Under the pieces are notes generated by a model. That model ran no database searches. It was not told where the DNA came from and saw only the letters and a program-made list of their open reading frames with translations. Positions 53,688 through 64,000 of a stretch of DNA of 64,000 nucleotides are shown one piece after another; position 1 is the stretch's first letter, and each line of letters begins with the position of its first letter. The stretch is from NCBI GenBank assembly GCA_022592435.1, contig JABYQS010000085.1, forward strand, positions 62,001-126,000, read 5' to 3'. This DNA is from Cerioporus squamosus. Taxonomy: Eukaryota; Basidiomycota; Agaricomycetes; Polyporales; Polyporaceae. The position numbers and the translations under genes were made by a program.

Positions 53688-54114
53688 ATGAACTCCCGTT
53701 TCGTCCTCTTCTTCGTCACCCTCCTGGCGCTCGCGCTCTTTGTCGCCGCCAACCCCGTCCCGGTCAACGATGCTACCCTCGTCAAGAAGGCGTTGAAGCA
53801 GTACGACGCTCGCGCCGCGCAGGCCAAGAAGCGTGACGAGGAGCACCCCAAGCCGTCCAAGTAAGTGTCCGACTTTTCCGTGTATTCAAGTCTACACTCG
53901 GAGCGCCCCTCTGACCATCGCCCCCCGATACGCAGGCACTGGCGTGCTGAGGCCCGTGCGCCCACCGGGGTTGCGCGCCGCGACGAGCAGCACCCCAAGC
54001 CGTCCAAGTAAGTCTCTCATTTCCCTGATGCGCCTAGAGCACCGCTCTGACTGCCACATCCAAACCTGCAGGCACTACCGTGCTGAGCCGCGCGCGCCCA
54101 CGCCCTTTGCCTAG
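53688..54114 (+). CDS. Secreted Kex2-processed two-repeat peptide precursor
   Basis: Three exons (53688-53860, 53936-54007, 54072-54114) encode 95 residues. A signal peptide (MNSRFVLFFVTLLALALFVA, cleavage near residue 21) and a short propeptide (NPVPVNDATLVKKALKQYDA) lead to a KKR site (47-49). Then come two near-identical 22-residue units separated by RR (72-73): unit 1 (50-71) starts DEEHPKPSKHWRAEARAPTG and unit 2 (74-95) starts DEQHPKPSKHYRAEPRAPTP. Both introns fall inside the Lys of HPKPSK. This is the layout of fungal Kex2-processed repeat proteins, including ribosomal peptide precursors and Rep1-like wall peptides. No CAAX end, so not a mating pheromone; few cysteines, so not a hydrophobin. 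No tailoring enzyme gene is adjacent. Product and role are unknown; secretion is inferred from the signal peptide. Confidence 0.82.
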
Positions 54115-54598
54115 ATGGGATGCATGTAATTGCACCTCCCGCGACTCTACCCATATAGGTACGTGCGTGCCCTAGTGCCAGCCCCCCTGCACCGCTATGC
54201 CCGCTTCTAAGTACCCGCCACTCATGAAGCGCCTTCGCAGACATCGTATTCTTGGCCTATGCTTCCCCGTCCTGTTGTGTATCCGTGTCTGACGCCGTCC
54301 CTGCCCTCGTTGTTGTGCACCAGAGATGAATTCGAACATGACTGCGACGTTGTATTCGGAGCACGGACTATTTTTTGAGCAGGGCGTGCGGGCGATGGAT
54401 GGTGCGGTTGTTCTAGCTGCCTGTCTTGCGCGCACGTTCCTCGGTCTGTTGCATCCGTTGTGTAAATAGTACTAGTATCCTGAGCTATCTCAGTATGTGG
54501 ACCCTTATAGACATTGTGCCCTCCCGAACCTTTAGACTTCATCCTGACGGATGAAGTATTCGTTCAACTCTGGTAAGTGTCCCTGTGCATATTAGCAA
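54115..54598. other. Intergenic, nothing recognised
   Basis: 3' flank of the peptide gene and 5' flank of the tRNA gene. No coding signal. Confidence 0.4.
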
Positions 54599-54679
54599 GG
54601 CGCTATAGTGTAGTGGTTATCACTGGGGATTCTGATTGGTCAGTGTTCCCCAAACCCAGGTTCGATCCCTGGTAGCGCC
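54599..54679 (+). tRNA. tRNA-Gln (anticodon CTG) with a 10-nt intron
   Basis: The acceptor stem GGCGCTA pairs with TAGCGCC; the D-arm reads GTGTAGTGGTTATCAC; the T-arm is CCAGG-TTCGATC-CCTGG. The anticodon stem GGGGA pairs with TCCCC, the loop gives anticodon CTG at 54632-54634, and a 10-base intron (54636-54645) follows the base after the anticodon, the standard place. Its TCAG can pair with CTGA of the anticodon region, as expected for tRNA endonuclease recognition. Confidence 0.9.
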
Positions 54680-54704
54680 TCTGTAAAGAGTCGCAATTCG
54701 CAAC

Positions 54705-54710
54705 TTTTTT
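54705..54710 (+). terminator. RNA polymerase III terminator
   Basis: A run of six T residues 26 bases after the tRNA gene fits a pol III stop. Confidence 0.65.
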
Positions 54711-55695
54711 GCTCAGCCCAAATCAACTTTGATTCAGCTACGCTGCGTATCGTTGTACCAGAGGTCAAGCCTAAAACCTTTGGACACGTACCTGGCGGTT
54801 CTGTGAACGTGTTTTGGATTACGTTTCGCACTTCCCGGCGTCGCCTCGAAGGCGACTCCACGTTTACCACCCTCGGTTCGCGATAGTTCTTGTGATTACA
54901 CACGCTCGCTTCTCGACGGACTCCCCGAAGGACCGGCATTCTCTCTGGAGGTTTTTGGTCTATGGTGGTGAAGAGAATGGCGTGACCTTGACAGCTGCTT
55001 CGATCGTATAGACCTCAAGAATTTCGTGAAGATATCTGGCGGGCCGGATTCTCAGCAGGATTCTAGTCCGCTTCAAGTCGCTCTCTGGCGACCGTCGGCG
55101 GGCAGAGTGGAGCAATGCCGCCAAGGGCGCTCCGTCGGAGCTGGCTTCGCGATGTCTCTTTTCGTGATCCGCCTCAGCCGAATATGTTGTGAGAATCCTG
55201 AAAGTCGCTAACGATCTAAAGCAGCTGGAAGCCGATTCTCTACGATACCGTCGAACCAACGCGAACTGCATAGGAATTGACGGTTCCACGAATCGTCCTC
55301 CAACCGGCCCTCGAATCCTTGTATTGCACTACCTCTGCTTCTCTCTGTTCCTCCAGAGCACATGATTCAACGTCATTCATCTATCCCGACGACCACTCCA
55401 GACTGAAGTCCAAGACTGCGCATTGTCAGATCAAAGCAAGAATCATACATATATGGTTTACATGGTTGGAGTCTCGCAAGGGCCGAGTGCGCTAACCAAC
55501 AACGCACGAGGACAGCCTCGTTGCCGCAAGACCGATGAGCATCGTGAGAGTGTCGTAGGGACGAGCTGCAGCGCAGCGCTCGACCCGGGGACGGGCAGGA
55601 AGTGCGAAGCATCTTCTTTCTGCTGCTCGGCGGATTGCTGTTGGACGTGGGTCGTAAACAGAGGAACGCTCTGGCCAGGAAGGGAGGACGGAGGG
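54711..55695. other. 1 kb stretch, nothing recognised
   Basis: Open frames at 55423-55827 (plus) and 55373-55721 (minus) overlap the 3' end of the next gene and have no motif I know. Confidence 0.4.
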
Positions 55696-57150
55696 TCATA
55701 CCTTGAATGCGACAATGCCAATGATGATCGCCGCTGCGAAGAACGCGAAGGCTTGGATGAGCCAGATGACTCCCCAGACTGTGTGTTTTGGCGTGAGCTT
55801 GGGACTCGGGGCAGGAATGAGAAGTAAGTACATGCCTTGAGAGGGACAGCAGCCGCAGATCTCGGCGAATGAGGACGCGTCGGAGCCGTTCACTTTGCGC
55901 GAGATGGTGTCGTCTGCGGGAATGGCCACTAGTGAGTACGCGGGATCTAGAGAGAAAGCGGGAACGGGCTGTGCGTACCGATAACGTCCCAGAGCACGTA
56001 CATATCGGACATAACGCCGATGAACAGCACCTACACTTCAGTTTAGCAATGCTGGAGGAACTGCACGTGAGTAGAACTCACGAAGTATCGCAGCGCAACG
56101 CCTCCCCCGACGAACCAGAACAACACGATGAGTCCGGACATCCCGAGAATCAGTACCCACGTCCTGCAAACGACGCTTGTGAGTTAGCGACAAGGGGGAG
56201 TGTGTGGGCTAGCAAGACATGCACGTACACCCAGCTCTTCCGCGCCCACCAGAGGGTGAAGAGGAAGAACGCCGCCATGGCGAGGGAAGCGATCTTGGCC
56301 GCGTTCGTGTCGAACCCGCACACTATGAGCGCGGCACCGATGAACGAGGAGCCGAGGTATCCTGCTGGGAGGGTGATCCAGGGTATGCCTCCCGACATTC
56401 GAGTCGCGCCGCCTTCATCCGCTGTACGAGGCGCGCCATGTTCAGCACGCAGCACGGGGGGGGGGGGGGGGGGGGGAAAGGGCGGGAGACGTACGGTCTA
56501 GCTCGATGGAGTGTATGTGCGCGCATGTGAGCACTGCGTTTCCTTGTCAGTCTTGTCCCTGCGCGACAACGCGTTGGAACATGTGCGCTCACCGCCCGCG
56601 ATGGCATGGCTCATCTGTCCCCCACGCGAGCATGACATAACACCCGATCAGTCCTTTGCTACGAAATCCGAGCACGACCGAACGCACGCACCTCATGGAA
56701 TCCTACAGTCAACAGCCTTCGTGCACGAAGTCAGCCCAAGTCTTCTTCCTGATCGTTCCTCCCACATAACCCCAACATCGCCAAACCTCTCTCGCACCGG
56801 GCCGTCGACGCTCGAAGAAGCGACTCACTTAAACGGATAGACTGTTCGGGGAACGCACGCACGAGCATGAGGCATATCAATACGCCGGAAGTCCGCAAAT
56901 GGGAGGAGCGACTCACTTATGACGGACACATATGGCATGTGCCTGCGCACGCGTTCGCGGAATCGAACTTGAACACACCTCCGGACTCATGCAAGGACAA
57001 AAGCACGCACCATAGAATAGCAACTGCGACGATGTAGCATGCCGCAACGATGAGGGTTGTCCGCTGCGTCTCGTTCGGCGTCAGAGAGTCCTTCGCGTCG
57101 CGCGCGAAGACCGCGAAGTTGTGTTCGGGGTATGCGTTGACAGATGGCAT
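55696..57150 (-). CDS. Peptidase M50B-like membrane protein
   Basis: The start at 57150 gives MPSVNAYPEHNFAVFARDAK, then SLTPNETQRTTLIVAACYIV (first helix). Short exons follow; the zinc-site motif HEMSH is assembled across an intron (VGFHE|MSHAIAG), then VLTCAHIHSIELD, DEGGATRMSGGIPWITLPAG, YLGSSFIGAALIVCGF, AAKIASLAMAAFFLFTLWWA, TWVLILGMSGLIVLFWFVGG, VLFIGVMSDMYVLWDVIGDD, TISRKVNGSDASSFAEICGC and VWGVIWLIQAFAFFAAAIII. HExxH plus five or six hydrophobic segments fit the fungal peptidase M50B-like family, a site-2-protease-like intramembrane metalloprotease. A 3' Asp (ELD or MYVLWD) could be the third ligand; this is inference. An intron holds a 21-base poly-G run. About 260 residues; end at 55696. 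Confidence 0.82.
56456..56476 (+). repeat. Poly-G homopolymer, 21 bases
   Basis: The run lies in an intron of the M50B-like gene (poly-C on the coding strand). Its length is likely unstable and hard to sequence; it might form a G-quadruplex. Confidence 0.9.
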
Positions 57151-57610
57151 AACGGGTCGTCAGGTAGTGTGGAAAGCAAGCAACAGCAGATAGTTTACAA
57201 CAAGCAGGACGCGAGACGGAGGTTGAGAGCAAAGCGCAGGCGACTGCGCAGAGCAAGCAGTACGGATGAGTCCAACCGTTCTAATGTTCACTTTGCCGAG
57301 CGTAAGTGGCGGTTCAACTACCCGGCTTGGCCGACTCGGCCCTCTGCCTGAATCGCACTTCGTCTTACTGCCGCACACGCGATCCTCGGACTCCGGACAG
57401 GAGACACGCTGCGCATGCGCCAGATTGTGGGTGAATGTGATGATAATCATAAAAACTCGTAATGTAGACAGGATGCGACACGATGCTAGGATACAAGACT
57501 ACAAGAGAAGCAACGATGGTATAGTCGAGACACGTCCAGAGCGAACACAGCGGCATGAGTACAGGTATGGAAACAACAGCGGAGACGAGGACAGGAACGA
57601 CAACCGACGC
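57151..57610. other. Intergenic, nothing recognised
   Basis: Between the M50B-like promoter and the eEF3 stop codon. Should hold the M50B-like promoter and the TEF3 3' region. Confidence 0.45.
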
Positions 57611-60600
57611 TCAGAGCTCGTCGTCAGTAATCTCCTCACCGCGCTTCTTCCTCGCCATGCGCTCCTTCTTGAGCTTGCGTGCCTCTGCCGACGTCAACTT
57701 CTTCTGCTTCTTGTTCTCGATCTTGTTACCCATCGCATCGTACTGGTCATCCTCCTCTCCGTCCTTCTTGTCGATGCGGGGACCGGAGCCCTGACCCTCA
57801 ACCCAGTTGTGGCCAGACGCCTCGAGGTGGCCGTCGCGCATGGCCCAGACCTCAGTGCACAGGGACTCTGAGAAGTCGCGGTTGTGCGTGATGACGAGCA
57901 CACCACCCTCGAACTCCTTCAGCGCCTTGATGAGCGCGGCGAGCGACTCACGGTCGAGGTAGTTCGTCGGCTCGTCCAAGCAGATGACGTGAGGGCGGCG
58001 CCACGTCGCAGCACCGAGCACGACCTTAACCTTCTGACCACCGGAGAGACCGCGCATGGAGTTGTGCGAGACGAACTCAGCCTCGAGACCGAAGTCCGCG
58101 AAGTGCTTCTCGATCTCCCGACGAACGAGGGGACGGAGAAGACCGAGGCGCTGAGCCTCACGAGTATCAACCTCGAGGACTTTCTGTAAACGATGCATGT
58201 TGTCAGTAACCTACTACGCAAATCAGTGAAGACGGAGACGAACCTTCTCGAAGCCACGCTTGATGAGGTCGTCACGAGGGAGCCAGAGATTCTCGGAAGA
58301 CGACATGTTCTTGAACGAGACCTCGTACTCGTAAGACTGCTTGAGCTTCTTACGACCAACGATCTCGTCGATGACGCGCTTCTGGCCCTCGACAACAACG
58401 ATCGAGCCGTCCTTCATCTTCTTGGCCTCCTCCTCGGTGATCTGACGGCTCTCCTTCATCATCTCCTCGAGATCTTCACCGGTCTGGTAGCGCCAAAGCA
58501 TGTACTCGAGCGGGGTCTTGTCGAGGTGGTTGTCGATATGGTGGAAGGCGTGCTGTGCGACATAACCGATGACCAAGTTGGGGTGCTTCCAGATCTCACC
58601 ACCCTTGTTCGGCTCCATGTCGCCAATGAGGAGCTTGACAAGCGTGGACTTGCCGGAACCGTTGGGACCGAGGACGGCGACACGGGAGGACAGGGAGACT
58701 TGGAGGGAGATGTCGTAGAGCTGCTGGACGGGCTGCGTGGGGTACTGGAAGCCGACCTTGCGCATCTTGAGGAGCGACTTCTCCTTGGTCTTGACACCCT
58801 CAAGCAGTGGGGGGTTGGGCAACTTGAACTGGTAGTCCTCCGCCGCCTCGAGCGTGTAGTAGGAGCGGGCCTCGGGAACAGCCTTCATGAAGGACTCGAG
58901 GTTACCGCGGTAACGCTTGAGCTTGAAGCGGTTGAGGTGGAGGACGTCCGTGATGACGTTGTTGAGGAAGCCGGAGTCGTGCGAGACGATGATCGACGTG
59001 CACGTCTTGAGGCTCGTGAGGTAGTTCTCGAGCCAAGCAACATTGACGACATCCAAGTGGTTAGTCGGCTCATCGAGGAGCAGGATGTCTGCACGGAAGA
59101 GCATCGCACGGGCGAGAGCGAGCTTCATCTTCCAACCACCGGAAAGGCTGCCGATGGCCTGCTTCTGGCGCTCATCCGAGAAGCCGACGGAAGCGAGGGT
59201 CTCGATGACCTCCTCCTTCGTCGCCTCAATGCGCTTGTCAGCGAGGATGAAGTCGAGGACGGAGGTGTCGGCCTCGCTGCCGTCGATGTCGTGCTCGACG
59301 TAGAACGTGCGGACCTCGTCGGGGGACGGGAAGCCCTCAACTTGGCTGTGGAGATGAATCAGCAACACGAACGGATACTAACATATACGAGCTGACATAC
59401 CCGTTGGTGATCGCACGCATAAGAGTGGACTTTCCGGTACCGTTCCGACCACAGAGACCGTAGCGGTGGCCGCGCTTGAGGCGGAGGGTCGCGGTGTTGA
59501 GCAGGATCTTCGCGCCGTAGGCGAGCGAGAACTGGCAGTTGCACAGGTCCTCACCCTCCTCCTCATCCTCGGGAACATTATCGTCCTCCTCGTCAGCAGA
59601 AGCCGACTTGACGACCCACTCGTTGACGATGGAGTTGGGGTCAGGAGACGTAGTGAGGAAGGAAAGGTAGGGGATGAGGGTCTGCCACTCCGAGACGTCG
59701 AAGTTCTTGCCGTTAACCATGTTCGTAGCGAGGGAAGCGGCGTACATGGTCGAGACGTCGCCCACGGAAGGGACAGGGTTCGCACCGGCCTTCTTGTAGA
59801 TGCCGACGAGGGAGTGTGCAAGCTGCTTCTCGTCCGCCTTCTTGAGAGGCGGAAGATCGGAGCCGTCGCCCTCAGGGACCTCGCCAACCTGACGGAGGGT
59901 AGCGATCGCACGGGCGACAACGCTGCGCGCCTCCGGGTCGCCGATAGCCGACTCAACCTTGATCAAGCCGGGCAGAAGCTTGGGGATGAAGGGACGAACG
60001 GTGACGGGAGAGTCGACAAGCTTGGCCATGTTGTCGATGATGACAGCGACCTTACGCTTCGTCGCGGTGAGCTTCTCAGAGAGACCACGGGACAAAAGGG
60101 GGACCATGAGCGAGAGGGTGGGGGAGTCTACTTCCGAAACGAACGTAGTCGCCGAGAGGAGCGTAATCGTTTTAGGGACCTCCTCGACGGGGTTGATTAG
60201 AGCCTTGATGAGGGCAGGAATAAAGCGTTCTATGTCCTTGTTCGAGATAAGAGCAGTGACCTTTTCGAGCGAGTCGCGGGCTGCCTTCTTCACGTCCGCC
60301 TTGGTGTCCCAGATCGCCTCCGCGAGGACGGGGACAATCTCGGGGGAGAGCTTCGCGATCTGCGCGGGAGCGGAAGCGACGAGCTGGTTGAGGATGACGA
60401 GCGAGCCCGTCTTGAGCTGCCACTTGCCGGCAGTCTTGATCTCGTGAAGAAGGGCGGGCAGGATGAGGCCCGCAGCCCAACGGTTCATGTTCGCAACGTA
60501 CGTCCTGACCGCCTCGATGGCAGCGTTCCGCACAGCGGGCATCTTGTCGGCGAACGCCTCGAGGAGCGCGGCGTAGAGGCCAGAGTCGATGAAGTACGGC

Positions 60601-60908
60601 TCAAGCGCCCTGATCGCCGGGGTCGCTGCGACAGCGGCGACGGCGTTGGCAGCGCCCTCACGCGCAGCGGGGGACTTCTTGTCGCCGAGAGCCTTGATTA
60701 CGGCATCGGTAAAGCCGACGGATTGGACGGCCGAGGGGCCTTCCTTTTGAGCGAGGGCGGCGAACTGAGCAGCCGCGGCCTCGCGGGTCGCCTTGTCAGC
60801 AACGAAGAGTCCGGAGACGTCGAACTGGCCCGCAGCGGGAGCGACGGCGGCCTTGAGGGAAGCGGGGTCGGGGATGGAGGGGGCAGCAGCGGCGGTGGTA
60901 GCGGGCAT
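57611..60908 (-). CDS. TEF3: Translation elongation factor 3 (ABC-F-like ATPase)
   Basis: Three exons with two short introns (about 59345-59400 and 58180-58245). The N-terminus has HEAT repeats ([20 protein letters not shown] onwards), then an acidic linker ([20 protein letters not shown]), ABC1 ([36 protein letters not shown]), a chromodomain-like insert within ABC2 ([16 protein letters not shown]), ABC2 ([34 protein letters not shown]) and a basic C-terminus ([19 protein letters not shown]). eEF3 is a fungal ribosome-bound ATPase that ejects the E-site tRNA during each elongation cycle. All four Walker motifs and both signature motifs are intact. I chose the ATG at 60908 ([20 protein letters not shown]) over 60938, because a likely splice acceptor (GTGCGCAG) lies between them. 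About 1,050 residues, normal length. A TATA box lies upstream on the same strand. Confidence 0.97.
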
Positions 60909-61194
60909 GTTGGAGATCTGCGCACCGGGTTGGGGCATTGAGACTTGGGTGGGGGGTACGAGAGCGAGGCGATGTATTCACCTTAAGTGATACGGTTGGG
61001 TCTAGCGGCTGCGAAACGCAAGAAAAGGTCGTCAAGGACGTAGGCACTCTACTTCTATAGGGGGAGCCTGTGGAGAGCCGGTGAGCATCGCAGACGACGG
61101 CAGGGGGGACGAGGACGGGACATACCTTCTATGAGACAGAAGAAGAAAGAGAAAGAAAAGAGTGGGGATAGAGTTCCGGCCTGTCGCCCATCAG
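60909..61194. promoter_or_regulatory. TEF3 5' untranslated region
   Basis: Minus-strand leader between the TATA box and the TEF3 start codon; a GTATGT donor near 61125 and acceptors near 61012 and 60921 suggest a 5'-untranslated intron, common in highly expressed genes. Confidence 0.45.
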
Positions 61195-61202
61195 TTTATA
61201 TA
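61195..61202 (-). promoter_or_regulatory. TATA box of TEF3
   Basis: TATATAAA on the minus strand, 287 bases upstream of the start codon, fits a strong constitutive promoter with a 5'-untranslated intron between. Confidence 0.6.
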
Positions 61203-61459
61203 GGGCATCTGCTCGTGAGCGGAGTATGAAAAAACTGGGCGATCTCACGTGGCCCGTCCCATCTCAGGTCCGGCGCTTACTCATCGCTTACACGCCGATG
61301 CGGGGTAACGCCCCCCCGCATGTCCCGGCGAACCTCGATCCCGTCGAGTACTGCCCACGACCGATGTGCATGTGTATATGCTGCCGAGTCGGAACTACGC
61401 ATACAGGTGCTGGAGCTAGCCAAGGTCCGACTCCGAGTCTCGTCCGAGCCTTCTCCCCT

Positions 61460-64000
61460 TCACTGCTTCTCGTTCAGCCGTGCGAAGCTCAGCGGCGCGA
61501 AAGGCTATGGGGCATCAATCAGCAGACGTGCCAGCGGAGATGAGAGACAGCACGTACATAACCGCCCGCCTCGTAGTGCTTGCTGTTGGCCTCCACCCAG
61601 TGCAGGCGCAACGCGTGCAGGAACGCAGAGAGACCCTAAACCGTGCCGATCAGATACCGCGCCGACCGTATGTCCCATGACGCCCGAAATGTCCAGACTT
61701 ACCTCCATAATGCACAAGATTCCGATCGTCAGCGTGAGCCACAGCACTCCGACGACGGCCTTCGCAACCAGTCCAACCAATCCTGTCATTTCCAGAACGT
61801 TCGCGATCGTCATGTCCCAGAGCACCTCCGAGAGTTGCGCATGCGCGAGCGACAACGCCCAGAGACGGAGGTACGAGGCGGTGTGAGAGACACACCCCAG
61901 ACAGAACTCAATCGTATGGATGACTTGATGCACGACGACCTCGCTGAAATCGTGTTGATCCTAAAAAGAACAAACGGTGAGCGGATGCATGTTCAAGACG
62001 TACAAAGATGGTCTCATCGCCAGATACAGTCGACAGTACGAGAAGGGGGTGGTTGCGCGGAGTACGCGTGTGGACTCGGGGCAGTGAGTGGTGCGGCTGC
62101 GGCTCCTGCCGCATCGGAGAAGCGACAAGGTTCGACGTGCGAAGCGCCATCCCGCGTCAAAAAGAAGCCACCTCGGACTGCAACGGTACTTCGGATACCC
62201 AGTCTTCGTTCACGTTCACAGCCATATCACCGTTGTACGCGAACGTGTACAAGCCAGTATCGTATAAGCACCGCACAACTGGTGTTTCATGGGAATCGAG
62301 GGTTGGAATCGCTCCCAGCAGAGCTGCTTCGATGCCCACCCTAAGAACCCACAGCCCTTGCGTACGGCGTCAAAGCGTAGCTTTCATACGCCTCGGATAG
62401 TGATCGTAGACATCCATCCACACGCTGACAGCCGAGAGAGAAGTGGGGGCCACACAAGATGCGTCCATCCGCGCATCGAAAGCTACGTCGAGACTGGTCC
62501 CATGGGAAGAAGTAGGATGGACGACATCGCTGTGAATGAAAGCACCCTGCCAGCCTGAGCTGACAGCATACTTTGCCTTCACATCGATGCCATGCCCATC
62601 GCGCGCACGTCCAGACCGGGGTTGGCTTCTCGCATCGATGTTAAATCGATCACAACCCCCACCTCGCAAACAGACGACAAGGGGGACGATTGTCCCAGCG
62701 ACAGGGCAACGCGGGAAACATGACGAGAACAACCCCTCGTCGAGACTCTGCGGGAAGAAGTAGGAGGACTTACGTGTTCCTCATCGTTGGCCTCCACGAT
62801 GGCTCGTCCGTTGCCTTCTTCCTCGCCTTCGAGCGTGACGTCCTCGACTTCACGGGGCGCCTCATCCGCGCCAAGACCGATATATCCCTGCCCGTGCGTC
62901 TTCTGCATCTCCTTGTACTGCAGGTACGGCTTTGAGATCAGGAGCCACGGCACACACACCGCCGCCGCAAGCAGGAGGATGACCTGCACCGTGGCCTGGC
63001 CCCGGTACAGCTGCGTCTCCGGGTCAACCGAGCCGGGACTGAGCACCATGCTGATGAGCATGTTCAGGAGCGACGGTGGCTGCGTGGATGCCTTGGACCA
63101 GTCAATCGTCCACTTGTAGATAATGCAAACCACGAGGTATCCGAAGATGGACTGAAGGAAGATCATCTGCGGAATAAAATTGGTGTAGATGTCCGAGAGC
63201 CGGTTGAAACGAATGTGATTTGGTACTTGAAGGCAGACAGCGAACGTCATCTAGATGGCCCATGATGTGAGATAGTTGTTCGGTAGATGAGGTGCGTACG
63301 TACGTGGATGACACCGAGGACGATCGACATCTTCATCTTGTAGGAGTTTGTGAAGAGCAGCCCGTTCTCCGCGCCGTGCCAAGCAGGGTCGAGACCGAAA
63401 GGATAGGTATGGCCGTTAGAGATTGCGGTGATAGTGTTGTTACCGTGCTGTTCAGGCCACGTCCATCCGGAATGGAAGAAGTGAGTAGTCTTCGAGAAAA
63501 TATCGTTGTAAAGGAAGCCGGCGTAGATGGAGAAGATCCCCATGAGCAAAATGATGTAACGACCACTGTGATCGAAGTCAGTGCTGCAGTGTTTGACGAG
63601 TGAAGATACGCACAAGAAGAAGGTGCCGACGATCTGTCACATACACGCATGTCAGTGCGGAGTTCATCTGCCACAACAGAGGGGCAACGTACCTCGTCCA
63701 GGTCGCTCTTCGCGAGCTTCTTCTCGAACATGATCATAAGCAAGGCCGCGAAGAAGATGATAAAGCCGTGACCGATGTCACCGAACATGACAGCGAACAA
63801 GAAGGGGAATGTGATAACCGCATACAGGCCAGGGTTGACCTCCTGGTAAGTCGCGATACCATAGGCATCCATGATGGTCTGGAAGCCCTCCGTAAACTTG
63901 TTCGTACGGATGAAGGTAGGCGGAGTACGATTCGTGCGCAGCTCGTGCAGGATGGGCGGCACATTGGTACCGGATTCCTCCTATGATATCCGTTAGCCAA
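61460..64000 (-). CDS. VPH1: V-type proton ATPase subunit a, 3' part
   Basis: The N-terminus lies beyond the window. Visible exons read [120 protein letters not shown], a second bundle of helices ([12 protein letters not shown]) and an acidic loop. After an 813-nt intron come [20 protein letters not shown] and [20 protein letters not shown], whose Arg corresponds, as I recall, to the essential proton-translocating Arg735 of yeast Vph1. The tail is [40 protein letters not shown], ending at the TGA on 61460-61462. Subunit a forms the proton half-channels of the V-ATPase and acidifies vacuole or Golgi. Introns apart from the long one are short. Confidence 0.95.
61961..62773 (-). other. Unusually long (813-nt) intron of the V-ATPase subunit a gene
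   Basis: The donor follows GAT GAG GAA CAC, the acceptor is CTTTTTAG, and the joined protein is complete ([11 protein letters not shown]). Nothing in the intron resembles a known gene or exon. Most introns in this locus are 45-90 nt. Confidence 0.75.

Noticed and set aside
53688..54114. Peptide gene as a mating pheromone precursor
   Set aside because: The C-terminus lacks a CAAX box, and the precursor has a secretory signal peptide, unlike basidiomycete lipopeptide pheromones.
58193..60200. Long plus-strand Leu/Glu/Asp-rich frames antisense to eEF3
   Set aside because: Caused by the strong codon bias of eEF3; no independent evidence.
1..64000. CRISPR array, operon, integrase or intact transposon
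   Set aside because: No regularly spaced repeats, no transposase or reverse-transcriptase motifs and no terminal repeats were found; gene structure is eukaryotic.

Overview
The window is nuclear DNA of a basidiomycete fungus, most likely an Agaricomycete (mushroom or polypore lineage). The evidence is GC-rich coding sequence, genes cut by many 45-70 nt GT-AG introns, fungus-specific genes (translation elongation factor 3, Dicer, a secreted RlpA-like protein) and a family of MYND zinc-finger genes. All gene models were joined by eye from codon frame, splice sites and remembered family motifs. No search was run, so exon edges are provisional.

Layout. 1-8.6 kb: 3' part of an ITFG1/TIP-like membrane protein, a LACTB2-like metallo-beta-lactamase, splicing factor CWC22, a Rab11 GTPase and an L-rhamnose mutarotase. 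8.8-12.6 kb: a MYND gene, two decayed MYND copies and a decayed copy of the mutarotase. 13-25.6 kb: EMC4, CDC42, a secreted RlpA-like protein, a PMU1-like histidine phosphatase, a senescence/spartin-domain protein, an orphan and a phosducin-like PLP2. 26-30.6 kb: more MYND genes and pseudogenes. 31-34 kb: eRF1 and POP7. 34-42 kb: a MYND gene, Dicer, then a MYND gene interrupted by two tandem stop codons. 43-64 kb: ORC2, an orphan acidic protein, a carboxymuconolactone decarboxylase-like protein, SF3B4, a small secreted Kex2-type repeat precursor, tRNA-Gln, an M50B-like membrane peptidase, TEF3 and the 3' part of V-ATPase subunit a.

The block is mainly conserved housekeeping genes (splicing, translation, trafficking, replication, vacuole acidification). 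They are interrupted by fast-evolving accessory genes: at least five readable MYND-finger genes plus four decayed copies, spread over 33 kb. The MYND proteins share two C-terminal blocks that I do not recognise as a named domain: an [I/M/V]xxGxxxR block, then a PG[YxR]...WxW block. The second accessory item is a 95-residue precursor. It would release two near-identical 22-residue peptides after cleavage at KR and RR, and each repeat is cut by an intron at the same place.

Two apparently essential genes (ITFG1-like and ORC2) each carry a single apparent indel in a simple run. The assembly may therefore hold residual sequencing errors, and one-lesion genes should be read with that in mind. The multi-lesion MYND copies and the mutarotase copy look genuinely decayed. 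About 10 kb, in several stretches of 0.4-2.2 kb, holds nothing I can call.
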